Shown one piece after another: positions 1-9,397 of a stretch of 57,694 bases of DNA. The stretch spans positions 1-57,694 of the forward strand of contig SZPH01000008.1 of the NCBI GenBank assembly GCA_030263615.1, given 5' to 3'. The translations under genes and the position numbers were made by a program. The DNA comes from Villigracilis sp900696595. Its GTDB lineage: Bacteria > Chloroflexota > Anaerolineae > Anaerolineales > Villigracilaceae. Under the pieces are notes generated by a model, which worked only from the letters and a program-made list of their open reading frames with translations, was not told the origin of the DNA and did not search any database. Within the stretch, counting starts at the first letter, position 1. Each line of letters opens with the position of its first letter.

Positions 1-1
1 G

Positions 2-724
2 CAGGAGGCGGCCATCATCAAACGGCTGGGCGACCTTGCGTTTCAATTATTTTCTGGCGCCTATCTTCTTCTTGTGATCGGCTCGGCGGTCTGGGCGGTT
101 CGCTCCGTTCGCCGGAGGGCTTGGGGCGGCATCCTTGCCCTTCTATGGGCGCTGGGGTACATGTTCCTTTACATTTTGCGACTGCCGGTTTATCAACATG
201 GGCGTTATGTCATGCCCGCCATGCCCGTACTCTTCCTGACAGGCTTGCTCGCCATGGCAGAATTTTCCGCGACGAAAGTATTTGCCCGGTATCATTGGTT
301 TGTTAACACGCTCTGGCAGGCGGGAGTGGGCGTGTTGTGCGTCCTCTTCCTTTTTCTCGGAGGCTATACCTACGCGCGGGATGTCGCTTTCATCGAGCAG
401 GAGATGGTCGTTTCGGCAAAATGGGCGGCGGAAAACCTTCCGCCCGGCGCCGTGATCGCCGCGCACGACATCGGCGCGCTGGGGTATTTCGACGATCACG
501 CCCTGATAGACCTCGCAGGGTTGGTTTCGCCTGAAGTCACTCCCTTTATTCGAGATGAAGCGCGCCTGGCGGAATACCTTGACGCAAAAAAAGCGGATTA
601 TTTGATCGCCTTTTCCAATTTATACGAAGATTTGACGGCTGGACGGGAAATCCTGTTTGCGGCGGGCGGCTTTATTGTCGAGGAGGAGGGTTTCGCTCCC
701 ATGACAATTTACCGTTGGAAGTGA
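2..724 (+). CDS. C-terminal part of a membrane glycosyltransferase-like protein (5' truncated)
   Basis: The frame is open from the left edge, so only the C-terminal ~240 residues are present. An internal GTG at 74 could be mistaken for the start, but the coding frame continues upstream of it. About four hydrophobic segments precede a soluble tail of ~110 residues. The Q-H-G-R-Y-V-M-P-A-M-P stretch just before the third segment resembles the conserved C-terminal membrane region of GT39/ArnT-type lipid-linked-sugar transferases, and the tail (containing W-A-A-E-N-L-P-P-G and a later D-L-A-G-L) is like that seen behind such membrane domains in Chloroflexota. The catalytic N-terminus lies outside the window, so the family call is an inference. 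Confidence 0.6.
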   Translation, partial: QEAAIIKRLGDLAFQLFSGAYLLLVIGSAVWAVRSVRRRAWGGILALLWALGYMFLYILRLPVYQHGRYVMPAMPVLFLTGLLAMAEFSATKVFARYHWFVNTLWQAGVGVLCVLFLFLGGYTYARDVAFIEQEMVVSAKWAAENLPPGAVIAAHDIGALGYFDDHALIDLAGLVSPEVTPFIRDEARLAEYLDAKKADYLIAFSNLYEDLTAGREILFAAGGFIVEEEGFAPMTIYRWK

Positions 725-915
725 AAGAATGGGTTAAAATACGGTTGTCAGCCGCAATGACCTATAAAATCTAAGAGAGTTTTCCATTTCAGTTGAAACC
801 GCCCCGCAGGTTGTTGCAAAAACGCAGCGCCTCTCACGAAAACCTTTGGAGCGTTCTTCCTTCAACTTATTTGAAATGAATCCGAATCTAAAGGAAAAGA
901 GAGAACGGGACTGAC

Positions 916-1611
916 ATGAATCAGATCACCCTGCTAGTTGTTGACGACCATCCGCTCTTCCGCCAGGGCGTGGTGGATGCCTTGTCGCTGGAATCGGATA
1001 TGCGGATCATCGCCCAATCCGCGACGGGGGACGAGGCGTTGGAATTGATCCGCGCGAAGAAACCGAACGTCGCCGTGCTGGATGTCAATCTGCCGGGCAT
1101 GAACGGACAGCAGATCACACACCAGGTCTCGCAGGACAGGGTCGGGACGCGCATCATACTCATGACCGGTTACGACGACGTGGAGCAGGCCATCCATGCC
1201 GCGCTCGCCGGGGCGCACGGTTACTGTTCCAAGGATATCGAGCCGCAGAACCTGACCCGCATCATCCGCGAGGTGGCGGAGGGAAAATACGTCTTTGCCG
1301 ATAACGTCTTTACGCGCCGCGAGCTCGAACTGTGGGTCGAGGAAAGCATGGAGGGCGCGCGCCGTTCCTACAGCGAACCCGGCGCGCCGTTCCATCCGCT
1401 ATCCGAGCGCGAGATGGAAGTCCTCGGCTGCGTCGTGCGCGGCATGAGCAACAAGGAAATCGCCGCGCTTTTGGGAATCAGTCACCAGACTGTCAAGAAT
1501 CACGTCACCGCAATCTTGCGCAAATTCGGGGTGGAAGACCGCACGCAAGCCGTCGTTTATGCCTTGAAGCGCGGCTGGGTCACATTGCGCGACACGGATA
1601 TCAAGCCCTAG
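916..1611 (+). CDS. NarL/FixJ-family response regulator (REC + LuxR HTH)
   Basis: DNA-binding response regulator of 231 aa. The N-terminal receiver (about 5-120) has the acidic pair D10-D11, the phosphoacceptor D56 in V-L-D-V-N-L-P-G, and a Lys in Y-C-S-K-D near 112. The C-terminal LuxR-type helix-turn-helix (about 160-222) contains L-S-E-R-E-M-E-V-L and N-K-E-I-A-A-L-L-G-I-S. The ATG is preceded by a purine-rich ribosome-binding stretch. It lies 9 bp upstream of a cytosolic histidine kinase, its likely partner, and both precede the Tad pilus genes. Control of pilus expression is therefore a reasonable inference but is not shown by the sequence. Confidence 0.93.
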   Translation: MNQITLLVVDDHPLFRQGVVDALSLESDMRIIAQSATGDEALELIRAKKPNVAVLDVNLPGMNGQQITHQVSQDRVGTRIILMTGYDDVEQAIHAALAGAHGYCSKDIEPQNLTRIIREVAEGKYVFADNVFTRRELELWVEESMEGARRSYSEPGAPFHPLSEREMEVLGCVVRGMSNKEIAALLGISHQTVKNHVTAILRKFGVEDRTQAVVYALKRGWVTLRDTDIKP

Positions 1612-1620
1612 GAGTTTTTC

Positions 1621-2619
1621 ATGACGGACGAGTCGGTTGATTTTAAATCTGAACTGGATGAAACCCAGCGCGCCCTGCGCGAAATTACGCTGATGATGGA
1701 ACAAAGCCAGGGCGAATTGAACAAACTCGCCCAGCGCAATACGGCGATCACGTCGCACTTGCAACAGGTCCAGAAGCAGGGCGCGGCGGTGGAAGATATC
1801 AAAATGGCGTACGACTCGGCGCTCGACGCCCAGCAGAGGCTTCTGGTGATGCGCGGTCAGCTGGAGAAGCTTCAGAACGATAAATCTCACCTGGAAAAAT
1901 ATAAGGCGATACTCGAGCAGGCGGTCAATCACGGGGGCGAGGCGGGCGGCGCGGCGAGCGCTTCGGCGAAAGAACAGATGAGCGGCATCGAGATGATTGT
2001 CAACGCGCAGGAGGCGGAGCGTCAGCGTTTATCCCGCCAGATGCACGACGGGCCCGCGCAGGCGCTTTCCAACTTCATCCTCCAGACTGAAATTGCCACG
2101 CGCCTGCTGGATGTGGATCCTTCGCAGGCGAAGGAGGAATTGTCGAACCTGAAAGCCTCCGCGATGGGCACATTTCAAAAAGTGCGCAACTTCATCTTCG
2201 AATTGCGCCCCATGATGCTCGACGACCTCGGGCTGGTGCCAACCTTGCGCAAATATGCCGACGCTTTCAAGGAGCAGAGCGGAATGGATATCGGCGTGAC
2301 GGTCTCAGGGAACGAGCGCCGCTTGGAGCCGTATTTGGAGGTGATGATCTTCCGCGCCGTGCAGGAATTGCTTGGGAACGCCTCCCGCCACAGTCAGGCG
2401 ACCCTTGTCAAGGTGCATCTCGACCTGGGCGCCGACATCTTGCGCGTAAGCGTGGACGATAACGGGCGGGGGTTCGACCCTGAAACCTTGAATGGATCGA
2501 GCAACCTGGGTTTGAAGTTGATCCGGGAGCGTTCCGAGATGTTGGGCGGAAAATTCGAAATAGACAGCGCAATCGGGTCTGGCACAAAAGTCTCATTCAC
2601 AGTGCAGGCAAGGACCTGA
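1621..2619 (+). CDS. Cytosolic histidine kinase, DegS/NarX-like (HisKA_3 + HATPase_c)
   Basis: 332 aa with no transmembrane segment. Residues ~8-105 are a heptad-rich coiled coil. The HisKA_3 phosphoacceptor region carries H142 in R-Q-M-H-D-G-P-A-Q-A. The C-terminal ATPase has a D-D-N-G-R-G-F box near 280 and a G-S-G-T-K-V-S-F ending. A TAGGAG ribosome-binding site lies 5-10 nt before the ATG. The architecture resembles B. subtilis DegS: a soluble kinase with an N-terminal coiled-coil sensor paired with a LuxR-type regulator, here encoded immediately upstream (9-bp gap). The input signal cannot be read from the sequence. Confidence 0.93.
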   Translation: MTDESVDFKSELDETQRALREITLMMEQSQGELNKLAQRNTAITSHLQQVQKQGAAVEDIKMAYDSALDAQQRLLVMRGQLEKLQNDKSHLEKYKAILEQAVNHGGEAGGAASASAKEQMSGIEMIVNAQEAERQRLSRQMHDGPAQALSNFILQTEIATRLLDVDPSQAKEELSNLKASAMGTFQKVRNFIFELRPMMLDDLGLVPTLRKYADAFKEQSGMDIGVTVSGNERRLEPYLEVMIFRAVQELLGNASRHSQATLVKVHLDLGADILRVSVDDNGRGFDPETLNGSSNLGLKLIRERSEMLGGKFEIDSAIGSGTKVSFTVQART

Positions 2620-2768
2620 ATCTGCGCCGCTAACAATATTGTCAGGAATAACCCGCCTGGAGTTTGCTTTTATCCGCCCCCTGCAGCGGCATGGTTCGAT
2701 GTTTTCCTGTATAATGAACGCGATATAAAACGCCGTATTAATGCGGTGTTTGTCGAGAGGAGAAAATT

Positions 2769-3872
2769 ATGCGTCGCGGTCGTACCCTGATCTTGGTGCT
2801 TCTGATAGTTATCATTGGGCTGGTGGTCGCGTTTGTCGCGCTTCGCCAGATAATTACGCCTCCCGCAGAGGAGGAGCAGACCTTGTATGTAGATATATTC
2901 TACGCCGCCCAGTACATTCCCCAGGGAGGAAAAATCACCGAGGATGTGCTTGGAACGTTGCGCATCCCCCAGGAAAATGTGGTGACGGTTATGTACACCC
3001 TCGATGAGATGACTTCCTTGGTGGGCAAGATGGCGAAACTGCCGCTCGAACAAGGCGTGGTGATTACCGAAGGTATGGTTACAGATTCGTCTGCGGGCTT
3101 CACGGTTCCAGGTCCCCAATGGGCTTCGATCATTCCGCCGGGCATGACGGCGATGGCGATCCCAATTGACAGGCTTTCAGTCTCGGGGTATGCGATCAAC
3201 GATGGGGCGCATGTAAACGTTAACGCCTGCCTGCTCTTTGTGGATGTAGACCTTAACTTCCAATCCATCCTTCCCAACCTGACCGCCGTGTTGACCGGAA
3301 CAGGCCTGGGTTCTGTGCAAGGCGCCACCGGGACCGGTTTCTCCGTGGATGGGTTGCCCATTCTTTCGCTCGGCGTTGCCGGAGCGGGTTCTCCTCAGGG
3401 TCGGTTGGAGCTGGAACAGGCTGTACAACAACCGTACTATCTGGTTCCGTCCGAACCGCAACGCCCGCGGATGGTATGCCAGACGATCTTGCAGGATGTG
3501 GTGGTATTGCGTTTGGGCGATTTCCCCCTTGCGGGAGCGCAATCTCCGGCTCAGCCTGCGCCAGAAGCCCAGCCGACGGCTGAAGGGGAGGCGCCTCCGC
3601 CCGCCGCGCCAGACCTCATTACACTGATCGTAGAGCCGCAACATTCGATCACTTTATCCTACCTCGTTTATACGAATGCAAAGCTTTCTTTGACGCTGCG
3701 CAACCCTACAGATCAGGGACGGCTTGCCGTTGAGGCTTCCACGCTCCAATTCCTGCTCAGCCAATACAACATCCCCGTCCCGGCGAAGTTGCCGTACGCC
3801 ATGCACCCGGCGTTGATTGCGCTCACGACCCCGACGCTGCCCAACGACTTGCCCCAGGAACCCCAGCCCTAG
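2769..3872 (+). CDS. cpaB: CpaB/RcpC-like Flp pilus assembly protein
   Basis: 367 aa. An N-terminal membrane anchor (about 5-27) follows a basic M-R-R-G-R start. A SAF-type domain (about 38-105) contains I-P-Q-G-G-K-I-T-E-D-V-L, typical of CpaB/RcpC. An RcpC-like domain follows, and near 260 there is an Ala/Pro-rich linker. In diderms CpaB binds the CpaC secretin. No secretin is seen here, as expected for monoderm Chloroflexota, where it may act at the cell-wall exit. Ribosome-binding site GAGAGGAG precedes the ATG. A TATAAT-like hexamer at 2710-2715 and an imperfect hairpin at about 2727-2750 lie in the presumed leader. First gene of the Tad run. Confidence 0.85.
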   Translation: MRRGRTLILVLLIVIIGLVVAFVALRQIITPPAEEEQTLYVDIFYAAQYIPQGGKITEDVLGTLRIPQENVVTVMYTLDEMTSLVGKMAKLPLEQGVVITEGMVTDSSAGFTVPGPQWASIIPPGMTAMAIPIDRLSVSGYAINDGAHVNVNACLLFVDVDLNFQSILPNLTAVLTGTGLGSVQGATGTGFSVDGLPILSLGVAGAGSPQGRLELEQAVQQPYYLVPSEPQRPRMVCQTILQDVVVLRLGDFPLAGAQSPAQPAPEAQPTAEGEAPPPAAPDLITLIVEPQHSITLSYLVYTNAKLSLTLRNPTDQGRLAVEASTLQFLLSQYNIPVPAKLPYAMHPALIALTTPTLPNDLPQEPQP

Positions 3873-3916
3873 CCGCCGGTTTGAATCAATAGGATGAATC
3901 GCTGGACGATTTGAAT

Positions 3917-5158
3917 ATGGCAAATAAAATCCGAGTGCTTATCGTTGACGATATTGCGGAAACCCGCGAGAATGTGCGAAAACTGCTCCAGTTCGAGTCC
4001 GATGTCGAGGTGGTCGGCATCGGACGCACGGGCATGGAGGGAATTCAGTTCGCCCAGGAAATGAATCCGGACGTGGTGTTGATGGATATCAACATGCCCG
4101 ACATTGACGGAATCTCGGCGACCGAACAGATCCGCCAGCGTTCCCCGCATATTCAGGTCGTCATCCTTTCGGTCCAGGGCGATCAGAATTATATGCGGCG
4201 CGCCATGCTTGCCGGCGCGCGCGACTTCCTTACCAAGCCCCCCATGGGCGATGAGTTGATCTCCGCCATCAAGCGGGCGGGCGAGATGGCGCATGTCGAG
4301 CGCGAGAAGAGCGCAAAACAGCAGATGGCCATATCCGCCATGCCTGGTTCTGCGCAGGGGTTTGGCGGACTTCCCGCCGCGCCGCAGGGGAAAATCATTG
4401 TCGTTTATAGTCCTAAAGGCGGAACCGGATGCACCACCATTGCCGTTAACCTGTCCATTGCTTTGAACAACGAGGACACTCGCGCGGTTCTTATTGACGG
4501 AAACCTGCAGTTCGGCGATGTGGCGATTTTTGTGAACGAACATGGCAAAAATACGATCATAGACATCGCCCCCCGGGTGGACGACCTCGACGCGGAAATC
4601 GCGGACGAGATTTTGATCAAGCACGAAGCCTCGGGCATCCGCATCCTGGCGGCGCCCCAAAGGCCCGAGATGGCGGAGAAAGTTTCTCCCGATCAGTTCG
4701 TTAAGGTCCTGCAATTCATGCAGAGAATCTACTCGTATATCGTCGTTGACACCTCCTCCATCCTGACGGACGTCGTCCTCTCCGCAATTGATATGAGCAA
4801 CGTCATCGTGCTTGTCACCACCCAGGAGATTCCCGCGATCAAGAACTCGCGCCTGATTCTGGATCTTTTGAACACCATGAGCATTGACAAGGAACGGATC
4901 GTATTCGCAATGAACCGATACGATAAACGGGTCGCCATTACACCCGAAAGGGTTGGCGAAAACCTCAAGCATGGGATTGCCGCCGCCATTCCGTTCGATG
5001 AAAAGACCGCCGTCAACGCGGTGAACCGCGGCGTCCCCTTCATGCTGGATAATAAATCGCAGCCGATCGGGAAGGGCATTTTTGCGCTTGCCGAGATTGT
5101 GCGCGCCCGCTTGAACGTCATGGAGAGCGGGGACGAATCCCCGGCGGCGAGGCGATAA
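3917..5158 (+). CDS. cpaE: CpaE-like pilus protein: receiver domain + MinD/ParA-type ATPase
   Basis: 413 aa counted from the ATG at 3917; a TTG two codons upstream (3911) is an alternative start. The N-terminal receiver is complete (acidic D11-D12, phosphoacceptor D57 in L-M-D-I-N-M-P, K107 in L-T-K-P-P). A linker rich in Ala, Met and Gly (about 130-158) leads to a ParA/MinD ATPase with deviant Walker A K-G-G-T-G-C-T-T (167-174). CpaE proteins localise Tad machinery at the membrane or pole. Many have degenerate receivers, but this one looks phosphorylatable. Lies between cpaB and cpaF with an 11-bp gap to the latter. Confidence 0.88.
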   Translation: MANKIRVLIVDDIAETRENVRKLLQFESDVEVVGIGRTGMEGIQFAQEMNPDVVLMDINMPDIDGISATEQIRQRSPHIQVVILSVQGDQNYMRRAMLAGARDFLTKPPMGDELISAIKRAGEMAHVEREKSAKQQMAISAMPGSAQGFGGLPAAPQGKIIVVYSPKGGTGCTTIAVNLSIALNNEDTRAVLIDGNLQFGDVAIFVNEHGKNTIIDIAPRVDDLDAEIADEILIKHEASGIRILAAPQRPEMAEKVSPDQFVKVLQFMQRIYSYIVVDTSSILTDVVLSAIDMSNVIVLVTTQEIPAIKNSRLILDLLNTMSIDKERIVFAMNRYDKRVAITPERVGENLKHGIAAAIPFDEKTAVNAVNRGVPFMLDNKSQPIGKGIFALAEIVRARLNVMESGDESPAARR

Positions 5159-5169
5159 GGAGCAGGAAC

Positions 5170-6618
5170 ATGTCTTTATTGAGAAGAATTGAACAGAGCC
5201 AGGGTTCCGGAAACCAGAAAGCGCCAGCCCCGCCTGCGCAAAAACCCGCCGGAGACGGACAAGGCGCTTCCGGCGGAGGAGGCGAATCGTCCCGCTTATC
5301 CACCCTGCAAGCCCGCAGAGTCAGCGCGCCGATCACTTCGCCGCAAGCCGGGTCGTATTTTGATCTTAAGACTCGAGTGCAAAACAAACTCCTTGCCGAG
5401 ATTGACCCCTCCATGGACGTCACCCGGACCGACGAAGTCCGGCGCACGATTCAATCCCTCTTTGAACAGATCCTGACCGAAGAGAATATCGTCCTCTCCC
5501 GCCCGGAACGCGCGCGGTTGTTCGAGCAGATCTCGGCGGAAATTCTCGGCTTCGGTCCTCTACAATCCCTGCTCGAGGACGACACCATCACCGAAATCAT
5601 GGTGAACGGTCCCAAGAATGTATACATCGAACGCAAGGGCAAGGTGCATCGTGTGCCGATCACTTTCGAAAGCAACGACCATGTCATGCGCATCATTGAC
5701 CGTATCGTCGCTCCGCTTGGACGTCGCATTGACGAATCCAGCCCGTATGTGGACGCGCGTCTTCCCGACGGCTCCCGCGTCAACGCCGTCATTCCCCCGA
5801 TTTCGCTTGTGGGCCCGGTGCTGACCATCCGTAAATTTTCCAAGAACCCCATCACAGTGGACCAGATGATCCAGTTCGGGTCGGTCAGTCCCGAGTCGGT
5901 GCAGTTTCTTAAAGCCTGCGTCGAATCGCGACTCAATATCATCATCTCCGGCGGCACTGGCTCTGGCAAGACCACGCTGTTGAACGTCCTGTCGAGTTTC
6001 ATTCCCTCCGACGAGCGCATCATCACCATTGAAAACGCGGCTGAACTGCAACTGCGGCAGGAACATGTGGTGACGCTCGAATCCCGCCCGCCCAACATCG
6101 AGGGACGCGGCGAGATTACCATCCGCGACCTGGTCATCAACGCCCTGCGTATGCGCCCCGAGCGCATCATTGTCGGGGAATGTCGCGGCGGCGAGACGTT
6201 GGATATGTTGCAGGCGATGAATACCGGCCACGACGGCTCGATGACGACCGCTCACGCCAACTCTCCGCGCGACGCCCTTTCCCGCATCGAAACCATGTGT
6301 ATGATGGCGGGCATGGACCTGCCCATCCGCGCGATTCGCGAACAGGTTGCCAGCGCGGTGGATGTCATTTGTCAGCAGGAACGTATGCGCGACGGGACGC
6401 GCAAAGTGACCACAATTACCGAAGTCAGCGGTATGGAAGGCGATGTGATCACCATGACCGATATATTTGTCTTTGAACAGACCGGCACGGAGAATGGACG
6501 CATCGTCGGGCGTCTGCGCCCGACGGGCTTGCGCCCCAAGTTCATGGATAAGATCGAAGCGGCTGGAATCCACCTGCCCCCCTCCATCTTTGGCATCGGC
6601 GAGCGCAGGCGGTATTAG
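5170..6618 (+). CDS. cpaF: CpaF/TadA secretion ATPase of the Tad pilus
   Basis: 482 aa, a GspE-superfamily hexameric ATPase that powers Flp/Tad pilus assembly at the cytoplasmic face. A low-complexity Gly/Pro/Ser N-terminus (about 10-45) is followed by the N-terminal domain, Walker A G-G-T-G-S-G-K-T (261-268), an arginine-rich acidic strand segment, Walker B region I-I-V-G-E-C-R-G (333-340) and the T-T-A-H-A-N-S-P histidine box (359-366). These features place it in the CpaF/TadA branch rather than PilB/GspE. Start ATG with AAGGAG. Downstream tadB begins after 26 bp. Confidence 0.95.
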   Translation: MSLLRRIEQSQGSGNQKAPAPPAQKPAGDGQGASGGGGESSRLSTLQARRVSAPITSPQAGSYFDLKTRVQNKLLAEIDPSMDVTRTDEVRRTIQSLFEQILTEENIVLSRPERARLFEQISAEILGFGPLQSLLEDDTITEIMVNGPKNVYIERKGKVHRVPITFESNDHVMRIIDRIVAPLGRRIDESSPYVDARLPDGSRVNAVIPPISLVGPVLTIRKFSKNPITVDQMIQFGSVSPESVQFLKACVESRLNIIISGGTGSGKTTLLNVLSSFIPSDERIITIENAAELQLRQEHVVTLESRPPNIEGRGEITIRDLVINALRMRPERIIVGECRGGETLDMLQAMNTGHDGSMTTAHANSPRDALSRIETMCMMAGMDLPIRAIREQVASAVDVICQQERMRDGTRKVTTITEVSGMEGDVITMTDIFVFEQTGTENGRIVGRLRPTGLRPKFMDKIEAAGIHLPPSIFGIGERRRY

Positions 6619-6644
6619 TGGAACGTCTTCAAGGTTAACGCGCA

Positions 6645-7610
6645 ATGGATTTATCTGCCTCGATCATCATCATCGGCGGGATTATATTGATCATCCTGCT
6701 CATCGTGGGCGTGATTGTTTCCTCGAACAGCGAACGTTCGATCGTCGAAGAGCGCCTCAGCCAGTATATTGACGAGGGCGACGGCAAAGATGTGGACAGG
6801 GAAGCCCAGAAATACGTCCTTACAAACTGGGTTTCAAAACGGGTTGAAAAAACATCGTTTGGCGGAAAGATCGCCCGCGATCTCGCCCGCGCCGATATGA
6901 AATTCAAGGCGGCGGAATACCTGGCTTTGATCGTTCTCAGCACTTTGCTTTCCGGCTTGATTTTTTTCTTCCTCGGCAACCGTCATTGGATATCGGGTGT
7001 GATTGGGCTTGGCATTGGGGCCGTCGCTCCCCGGTTTTATATGAAATCCCAACAGCGGAAACGCCTGCAAAAGTTCAACGACCAGTTGCCCGACATGTTG
7101 AACCTGATGGTCAACGGATTGCGCGCGGGGTATTCCACCATGCAGGCGCTGGAGGCGATCAGCAAGGAGTTGCCGCCGCCCATTAACGACGAGTTCCGGC
7201 GCGTCGTCCAGGAAATGCAGATCGGCATCCCGATGGAAACCGCTCTCGACAACCTGTTGCGCCGCATCCCCAGCGACGACCTGGATTTTGTCATCACCGC
7301 CATCAACGTCCAGCGCGAGGTCGGCGGCAACCTGTCTGAGATTCTGGGAAATATTTCCTTCACCATTCGCGAGCGTATCCGCATTAAAGGCGAAGTGCGC
7401 GTGTTGACGGCGCAGGTGCGCACGTCCGGCACGGTGCTGTCCCTGATCCCCTTCGGGCTTACCATCATCCTCTGGTTCCTCAACCAGGATTATCTTCTTT
7501 CGGTGACTGCCGGAGGACCGCTCTGCACGGCGATCATCATCTGCGTGGTGCTCGGTTTGATTTTTTCCAGTTATTTCATCATGATGCGCATTGCGGATAT
7601 CGAGGTATAG
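6645..7610 (+). CDS. tadB: TadB-like inner-membrane platform protein (T2SF domain)
   Basis: 321 aa. One N-terminal membrane segment (5-27), a second pair near 90-127, the T2SF/GspF-type cytoplasmic domain (about 145-275, containing N-L-M-V-N-G-L-R-A-G-Y-S and the E-V-G-G-N-L-S-E-I-L motif), and two C-terminal segments. TadB and TadC together form the platform that couples the CpaF motor to pilin insertion. A weak AAGG precedes the ATG. The TAG stop is one base before the tadC start. Confidence 0.9.
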   Translation: MDLSASIIIIGGIILIILLIVGVIVSSNSERSIVEERLSQYIDEGDGKDVDREAQKYVLTNWVSKRVEKTSFGGKIARDLARADMKFKAAEYLALIVLSTLLSGLIFFFLGNRHWISGVIGLGIGAVAPRFYMKSQQRKRLQKFNDQLPDMLNLMVNGLRAGYSTMQALEAISKELPPPINDEFRRVVQEMQIGIPMETALDNLLRRIPSDDLDFVITAINVQREVGGNLSEILGNISFTIRERIRIKGEVRVLTAQVRTSGTVLSLIPFGLTIILWFLNQDYLLSVTAGGPLCTAIIICVVLGLIFSSYFIMMRIADIEV

Positions 7611-7611
7611 C

Positions 7612-8580
7612 ATGGACATCATAACGATCATCGGCATTATCGTCGGCGTGGCGCTCGTTGGCGGGATCATCTTCGTGGTTGTGATCGGCGCCCGGGTCGC
7701 CCGCGAGACTCGGGGCGGAGAATCAGACCTGGTGATGGCGCGGCTTGCCGAGGCGACACAGCGCGGCGAGAACGTTTCGCTCGAAGACATCGAACTTCAA
7801 CAGCCGTTCATGGAGCGCGTCGTCATTCCCTTTGTAAAAAGGCTCGGCGAATTTTCCGCCCGTTTTACCCCGGAAAAACTTTTGCAGGAAACTTCGCTTA
7901 AACTTGAACTCGCAGGAAACCCCGGGCGAATAGATGCGCCGACATTCCTTGCGACCCGTTTTATCGGCGCGGCTTTGTTCGGCGGGTTGCTTACCCTGAT
8001 CTCGAACCTGCCCCAGGTGACGTGGCCGACGGGACGCATCATCCTCATCGTGGGCATATTCACCGTCCTGGGTTTTTTCACCCCCCAGATGTATCTTTCC
8101 AGCCGAATCACGCGGCGGCAGAACGAGGTACGCAAAGCGCTTCCAGACGCGCTCGACCTGTTGACCATCTGCGTCGAGGCAGGGCTGGGTTTCGAGGCGG
8201 CGATGTCGAAAGTGGCTGAAAAATGGGAGACCGAGCTATCCATCATGTTCGGGCGCGCCATACGCGAGATACAACTCGGTAAGACTCAGCGCGAAGCCTT
8301 GCGCGATATGGCGGATCGCATCGGTCTGACGGAATTGACGAGTTTTGTCGCGGCGGTCATTCAAAGCCAGCTCCTCGGCGTGAGCATGGCGAAAGTCCTG
8401 CGAATTCAATCCGACCAGATGCGGATGAGGAGACGCCAGCGGGCGGAGGAGGAGGCGCACAAAGCCCCGGTGAAGATGATCATCCCGATGGCTTTGCTTA
8501 CCTTTCCTTCGATCATGATCATCCTCATGGCGCCCGCCGCCTTTCAGATTGCGGACGCCTTCGCTCCCTTTATTCGCTAG
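7612..8580 (+). CDS. tadC: TadC-like inner-membrane platform protein (T2SF domain)
   Basis: 322 aa. N-terminal membrane segment (4-26), a central hydrophobic pair (about 115-160), a T2SF domain containing A-L-D-L-L-T-I-C-V-E-A-G-L-G-F and E-L-T-S-F-V-A-A-V-I-Q-S, and C-terminal segments. The ATG at 7612 is chosen because it sits one base after the tadB stop; a TTG at 7591 inside tadB would add seven residues and is less likely. Last Tad assembly gene here. Pilin (flp), TadE/F pseudopilins and prepilin peptidase are not in the window. Confidence 0.9.
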   Translation: MDIITIIGIIVGVALVGGIIFVVVIGARVARETRGGESDLVMARLAEATQRGENVSLEDIELQQPFMERVVIPFVKRLGEFSARFTPEKLLQETSLKLELAGNPGRIDAPTFLATRFIGAALFGGLLTLISNLPQVTWPTGRIILIVGIFTVLGFFTPQMYLSSRITRRQNEVRKALPDALDLLTICVEAGLGFEAAMSKVAEKWETELSIMFGRAIREIQLGKTQREALRDMADRIGLTELTSFVAAVIQSQLLGVSMAKVLRIQSDQMRMRRRQRAEEEAHKAPVKMIIPMALLTFPSIMIILMAPAAFQIADAFAPFIR

Positions 8581-8612
8581 CCCGATTTCGACCCAATTCT
8601 TATTTAACGCCG

Positions 8613-9356
8613 ATGAAAGAGGGTTCATTGACGAATTGGAGATATAAAACCTATCGCGCTGTTTGGGGCGCGCTTGACCTGCTCTTTCCGCCGGATTGCG
8701 CAGGATGCGGCAAAAAAGGAACGCGCTGGTGCGGCGACTGCCGGAGCAGGACGATCGTACTCAACGGCCTGTTGTGTGAAGTGTGCGGGTTGCCGCAGAA
8801 ACGGTCCGGATTATGCGAAGCCTGTGCAAACGAAAGACCGCCGTTTCGATCCCTGCGCGCGTGGACAGTCTTTGGGGAGCCGGTCAGGTCTGCATTGCAC
8901 AGATTGAAATACTATAAAGACCAATCCCTGGGAGATATGCTGGCGGCGGAGATGCTCCCATTTACGCGCGAACTGGGCTGGAAGATTGACATGATGACGC
9001 CCGTTCCGCTGGGGAAACAGCGAAAACGCAAACGGGGCTATAATCAGGTTGCAATGATTGCTATTCCTCTGTCCTTGGGCATGGAGTGGAAATATGCGCC
9101 GCGCGCGCTGATGCGCCGGAAGGAAACCCGCTCGCAGGTGGGACTGACCTATGAGGAACGCCGCGCAAATATGCACTGCGCGTTTGAAGCAAAGAGGTGG
9201 GTGAGCGGAAAGTCCGTTCTCGTCATGGACGATGTATCCACAACCGGTTCAACCTTGTCTGCTGCGGCGGAAGCCCTGTATCAGTCCGGCGCCAGGGACG
9301 TTTACGCGTTGACAGTCGCGCGCGCATTGCCGCATCATGATTTGGCGGCGGCGTAG
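8613..9356 (+). CDS. ComF-family phosphoribosyltransferase-like protein
   Basis: 247 aa. The N-terminus has a zinc-ribbon-like cysteine set (C-A-G-C-G, then C-G-D-C, C-E-V-C-G and C-E-A-C), as in ComF/GntX proteins. The C-terminal half is a type I phosphoribosyltransferase fold with the PRPP loop V-L-V-M-D-D-V-S-T-T-G-S-T-L near 205-218. In Gram-positive bacteria ComF is needed for uptake of single-stranded DNA during transformation, and GntX homologues occur outside competence loci. No other competence gene is nearby, although Tad pili can serve in DNA uptake in some bacteria. The biochemical reaction is not known. Confidence 0.85.
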   Translation: MKEGSLTNWRYKTYRAVWGALDLLFPPDCAGCGKKGTRWCGDCRSRTIVLNGLLCEVCGLPQKRSGLCEACANERPPFRSLRAWTVFGEPVRSALHRLKYYKDQSLGDMLAAEMLPFTRELGWKIDMMTPVPLGKQRKRKRGYNQVAMIAIPLSLGMEWKYAPRALMRRKETRSQVGLTYEERRANMHCAFEAKRWVSGKSVLVMDDVSTTGSTLSAAAEALYQSGARDVYALTVARALPHHDLAAA

Positions 9357-9397
9357 CGCGTTTGTGTTTGAAACTTAACAATAAAAAGGAGCGCATC

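Noticed and set aside
2727..2750. Imperfect hairpin before cpaB as a riboswitch
   Set aside because: It is a single stem with a G-U pair, and no conserved riboswitch core is visible.
3869..4972. 367-codon minus-strand frame across cpaE
   Set aside because: Fully antisense to the receiver and ATPase domains of cpaE; composition is that of a shadow frame.
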